Source of the DNA: Macrococcoides epidermidis
GTDB taxonomy: Bacteria; Bacillota; Bacilli; Staphylococcales; Staphylococcaceae
Direction: 5' to 3' (one strand)
Assembly: GCF_042659445.1 (NCBI RefSeq)
Contig: NZ_JBHSSR010000005.1
DNA length: 64,000 nucleotides
Made by a program: the position numbers and the translations under genes. Below are positions 61,275 through 64,000 of this stretch, one piece after another. Numbering within the stretch: position 1 is the stretch's first letter; the number at the start of each line of letters is the position of its first letter. Below the pieces are notes generated by a model. It was not told where the DNA came from, did no database searches, and saw only the letters and a list, made by a program, of their open reading frames with translations.

Positions 61275-62111
61275 TTATGACATATGTGCAAGTATCGTCT
61301 CTTTCGTAATAACCTCTGGTTTGTAAGGCATTAGCTTGCCTTCTGTTTTAAGTTTTTCAACTTTTTCAATAAATTCTTCAATGGAATCATCAGCAGATAC
61401 GCCATTGAATTGACCATAATCATATTGCCACCATTTCAAATCTAATAGCTTTGTAATGATATCTGGACTAAATCTATATCGAATGATTTTTGCTGGAGCA
61501 CCGCCAACAATTGCATATGGGGGAACATCTTTAGTGATAACAGATCCTGCTGCAATGATTGCGCCATCATTAACTGTAATACCATTTGAACCGAACAATA
61601 CATTTTGACCAATCCAAACATCATTTCCAATGATAATTGGACTCTCTTCTTTAAATGGACTTTCCACTGTTTCAAATGTTGTTGCGTGTTCATTTAAATA
61701 ACTAGACATTAAATTACCAACTGTTGCATAGGTAATAGGCGAAGTTGTAAATCGATTGATAGGATGATTGATGCCCATTCTTGTAACATCCATTGCGATA
61801 GAACAATACCTTCCCACAATTGTATTCATTGGAAGTAAACTTCTTGTATAGCTAAATGCTCCCATTGTGAAAAAGAAGTTAGTACCTGCAAAAATAGCAT
61901 TAGGTTCAATAACTGCGTTTTTGGCTATGTATAAGGGATCTGAGCCGGATGCGCTGAAAATTTGAGCATCATCGATAATTGTAGTATATACATGTGACTT
62001 GTTTAAATAATCAATCACACTTTGGTTAACTGGAATTGTTATGTAATCATGCTGTTGTTGCAGTTTAATATTGTCTGTGAAATAATGTACGCCATTAACT
62101 AAAGATGACAT
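61275..62111 (-). CDS. hexapeptide-repeat O-acetyltransferase (CatB-like)
   Basis: A 278-residue left-handed beta-helix acetyltransferase. Core motifs are MDVTRMGINHPINRFTTSP (the region with the catalytic His) and IIIGNDVWIGQNVLFG, then IAAGSVITKDVPPYAIVGG. A large extra N-terminal part of about 70 residues precedes the helix. It lies between the two glycosyltransferase genes, so it probably acetylates the sugar or polymer they build. The acceptor is unknown. Confidence 0.85.
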   Translation of the reverse strand: MSSLVNGVHYFTDNIKLQQQHDYITIPVNQSVIDYLNKSHVYTTIIDDAQIFSASGSDPLYIAKNAVIEPNAIFAGTNFFFTMGAFSYTRSLLPMNTIVGRYCSIAMDVTRMGINHPINRFTTSPITYATVGNLMSSYLNEHATTFETVESPFKEESPIIIGNDVWIGQNVLFGSNGITVNDGAIIAAGSVITKDVPPYAIVGGAPAKIIRYRFSPDIITKLLDLKWWQYDYGQFNGVSADDSIEEFIEKVEKLKTEGKLMPYKPEVITKETILAHMS

Positions 62112-62130
62112 GTAAATACACCTCTTTTTA

Positions 62131-63648
62131 TTATTTTGAGAATTGTTTAAAGAAAGATTGCCATAATTTAAAATTATTACTTGCAGAATATTGTTCTGTC
62201 GTAAGCATACAATTTTTATAGTACTTTTCTCTTAATGTAGCATCGTTTAGGAAAGCGAACACTTTGTCGTAAAGTTGTGATTCATCGTTGAGAGGGATGA
62301 CATTACCATTGACATTATCTTTAATAATCTCATTAGGACCATATTTAACATCATATCCGATAACAGGTGTGTTATGTTGGTACGATTCAAGTATTGCTAA
62401 AGCAAATCCTTCCTCCATACTTGTAAATAGAGATAAACCACTAGTGGCATATTCTCGCTCTAAATTAGGTGTGAATCCTCGCAATTTAATATATTCATCT
62501 GCATTTAATGAAGTAATTAAGTCTTTCAACTCATCTTCCACGCCACCAACACCACCAAAACCAAATATATCTAGCGTTACTTCCGGAAATGACTCCTTTA
62601 ATCTATGAACAAGTTTGATTTGTTGATTTAACTGCTTACTGAATATATAACGTGACACTGAAATTAATTTATAGGGATTTTTTTGATGAAGTTCTTCTTC
62701 ACTGATTATATTAATAACAGAGTCATCAATCATTCCTACAGGTATATTGGCGATATAGCCTTTAAATTGACTAGAACGAATTAAATCTTGTTTTTGAGAT
62801 TCAGTTGAACAAATGAGAGCACTAAATCGATTTAAATGATCACCAAGATAATTAAATGGCCACTTAAAAGGTCTTCCCTCACTAAATGCATCAGGTAAAT
62901 GTGTGGTATGTAAAAATATTGAAGCAGGTATTCTAGGATTTACTAATGCAAAAGGTTTAATATATTCGAAAGGACGATCGATGATAAAGTGATCGCCTAC
63001 TGTATAGAGTGATTCAATAAAGTGTGCAATCAATTCATCTTCAGAATTAAATCTATGTGTAGAACCATTTTTATCCAATAATAAAATCAAAGTCGGTTTG
63101 TCTTGATTGTTGAGATCGAAATGTTTTTCAATAACTATTTCACCTTTAGGATTATAGTATTGTTCAAGGAATATTCTTTCCTCGGGACCTAAAAACCTGA
63201 CAGAACTTAAAAATCCACGGTTGTCATATCTTTCGTGTTTAACAATTGACCCCATATTACTGATGTAGTTAACGAAATTTAACTTTTCTCTTGATGTGTT
63301 AACAAATCGTGCATACATTAAGAAGTCATTGTCCTGTGATAATACTTTTATGTCTAATTGGTGCGGAACCACTTCTATCTTATATCCCAAACATTCTTGC
63401 CAATAACGTGGCAAATCCAGTTTATGAAAAGCATGAATATGTGAACAATTTTGGAAATAATCATACATATTAATCGTATCATATTCGACACCTTGAGCTA
63501 CAAGTGTGTCATATGCCATATGATCATAATCCACGGTTAGAATTTTTGCGGGGATATCATTGTGTTTAAACAATTTCAATCTATTAAAAGACGCTTTATC
63601 TACGCCTGTGATATGGAAGGGAACATTCATACATGTGAAATAATACAT
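62131..63648 (-). CDS. GT4 glycosyltransferase with DUF1975-like N-terminal region (TarM/GtfA-like), paralogue
   Basis: A 505-residue paralogue of the enzyme at 59765: same opening (HITGVDKASFNRLKLFKHN) and same C-terminal GT-B half with KLISVSRYIFSKQLN, DIFGFGGVGGVEDEL and the EX7E motif EGFALAILE. Both copies keep the catalytic motif, so both may be active, unlike the GtfA/GtfB pair in which one partner is a co-chaperone. First gene of the operon, with GGAGGTAT just before the ATG. Confidence 0.82.
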   Translation of the reverse strand: MYYFTCMNVPFHITGVDKASFNRLKLFKHNDIPAKILTVDYDHMAYDTLVAQGVEYDTINMYDYFQNCSHIHAFHKLDLPRYWQECLGYKIEVVPHQLDIKVLSQDNDFLMYARFVNTSREKLNFVNYISNMGSIVKHERYDNRGFLSSVRFLGPEERIFLEQYYNPKGEIVIEKHFDLNNQDKPTLILLLDKNGSTHRFNSEDELIAHFIESLYTVGDHFIIDRPFEYIKPFALVNPRIPASIFLHTTHLPDAFSEGRPFKWPFNYLGDHLNRFSALICSTESQKQDLIRSSQFKGYIANIPVGMIDDSVINIISEEELHQKNPYKLISVSRYIFSKQLNQQIKLVHRLKESFPEVTLDIFGFGGVGGVEDELKDLITSLNADEYIKLRGFTPNLEREYATSGLSLFTSMEEGFALAILESYQHNTPVIGYDVKYGPNEIIKDNVNGNVIPLNDESQLYDKVFAFLNDATLREKYYKNCMLTTEQYSASNNFKLWQSFFKQFSK

Positions 63649-63903
63649 AATACCTCCAAATTATTTACTGAGATAATTTTACTGTTTAATATTACTTTTT
63701 ATTAATACTCATTTTATATATTATAGCTTTTAAGACTAAAAATTAATATAGAAAGAAAATAATATATTTCATAAAATTTTCAATTAGAATACGTGTAATT
63801 CAATAAATAAATCTTATCATACTAAATTTTTATTAACTTTAGTTAAAATTAGAGAAATATTATTTTCGAAAATTTCAATTGTAAGTTAGCCACAACATCC
63901 AAA
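63649..63903. other. AT-rich promoter region of the glycosyltransferase operon
   Basis: A 255-base stretch that is mostly A and T with no ORF. The first ~150 bases should hold the minus-strand promoter of the operon. Near 63870-63890 the text TTTCAATTGTAAGTTAGCCACAAC, in part, may be the edge of an inserted element; no clear inverted repeat partner lies inside the window. Confidence 0.5.
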
Positions 63904-64000
63904 TTAATAGAGATAGTAGCTTAATGGTTCACTTAATAATCCTTCGGATTTTAGTGACTTCAGAAACAGGTATTTAGGTGTTTCGTAATCTAGAATTTTT
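63904..64000 (-). pseudogene. 3' end of a possible IS30-like transposase (cut by window edge)
   Basis: The last 31 codons of a minus-strand reading frame: KILDYETPKYLF, then LKSLKSEGLLSEPLSYY and a TAA at 63904. The PxKxLDYxTPxxLF pattern, in part, resembles the C terminus of IS30-family transposases (RPRKxLGxxTPxEVF). Only the end is seen, so both the family and intactness are uncertain. It may mark a mobile element bordering the glycosyltransferase operon. Confidence 0.35.

Noticed and set aside
59765..63648. Accessory Sec glycosylation cluster (GtfA/GtfB)
   Set aside because: No SecA2, SecY2, Asp or serine-rich adhesin genes are visible in the window, and both paralogues keep the EX7E motif.

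Overview
The window looks like low-GC Firmicutes chromosome from the Staphylococcaceae, most likely Macrococcus or a close relative (an inference from gene order and protein resemblance; no rRNA is present). Family-typical blocks include yojF-bshB2, ung, an SstABCD-like iron uptake operon, hemQ-pta-lipL, ywfO-ywhD-ywiB-argS, a FecB/FecCD-like pair after argS, nrdDG and a LysM-CHAP autolysin. Ribosome binding sites are strong, and TTG starts are frequent. One N at 3969 marks a collapsed assembly gap inside pdxK.

Layout. 1-6 kb: HAD phosphatase (cut by the left edge), a minus-strand yojF-bshB2-folE2-acetyltransferase operon, pdxK, and plus-strand ung-ywdI-DUF423. 6-12 kb: an APC permease, then a Fur-boxed four-gene siderophore ABC operon and a small membrane-anchored protein. 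12.2-12.6 kb: six exact-period 61-bp repeats. 12.6-19.2 kb: hemQ, divergent pta-lipL-DUF1450-like gene, an ATP-grasp/GNAT-fold pair and two GNATs. 19.2-27.9 kb: a nine-gene minus-strand methionine-salvage operon (mtnK-mtnA-ABC transporter-mtnW-mtnX-mtnB-mtnD) behind a SAM-I riboswitch and terminator. 28-34.8 kb: ywfO, ywhD, ywiB, argS, a metal/corrinoid receptor with its permease, and a Nudix hydrolase. 34.8-43.7 kb: HAD, a bactofilin-like protein, an alpha/beta hydrolase, a lipoprotein, a methyltransferase, DUF2316, CapA, nrdD-nrdG with paired NrdR boxes, and a 3-hydroxyacyl-CoA dehydrogenase. 44-47.2 kb: a protein of unknown function with a SAP/Rho-N-like start, a secreted Excalibur protein, a small membrane protein and a nucleoside hydrolase. 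47.25-47.48 kb: six 41-bp hairpin repeats. 47.6-51.5 kb: a DinB-like protein, a two-component system, then DUF2231 and a CDF metal exporter. 51.5-59.7 kb: a CBS protein, two related lipoproteins, a hemolysin III-like protein, a WalR-boxed autolysin, a thermonuclease, and an XRE-cupin regulator with a YeiH transporter. 59.8-64 kb: two TarM/GtfA-like glycosyltransferases flanking a hexapeptide acetyltransferase, then AT-rich DNA and the 3' end of a possible transposase.

Most interesting: the riboswitch-controlled salvage operon carries its own sugar-type ABC transporter between mtnA and mtnW. This suggests that the cell imports methylthioribose and recycles it to methionine. Other points of interest are the two unrelated six-copy tandem arrays, the ATP-grasp/GNAT pair and the glycosyltransferase-acetyltransferase module. 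No rRNA, tRNA, CRISPR, prophage or complete IS element was seen.
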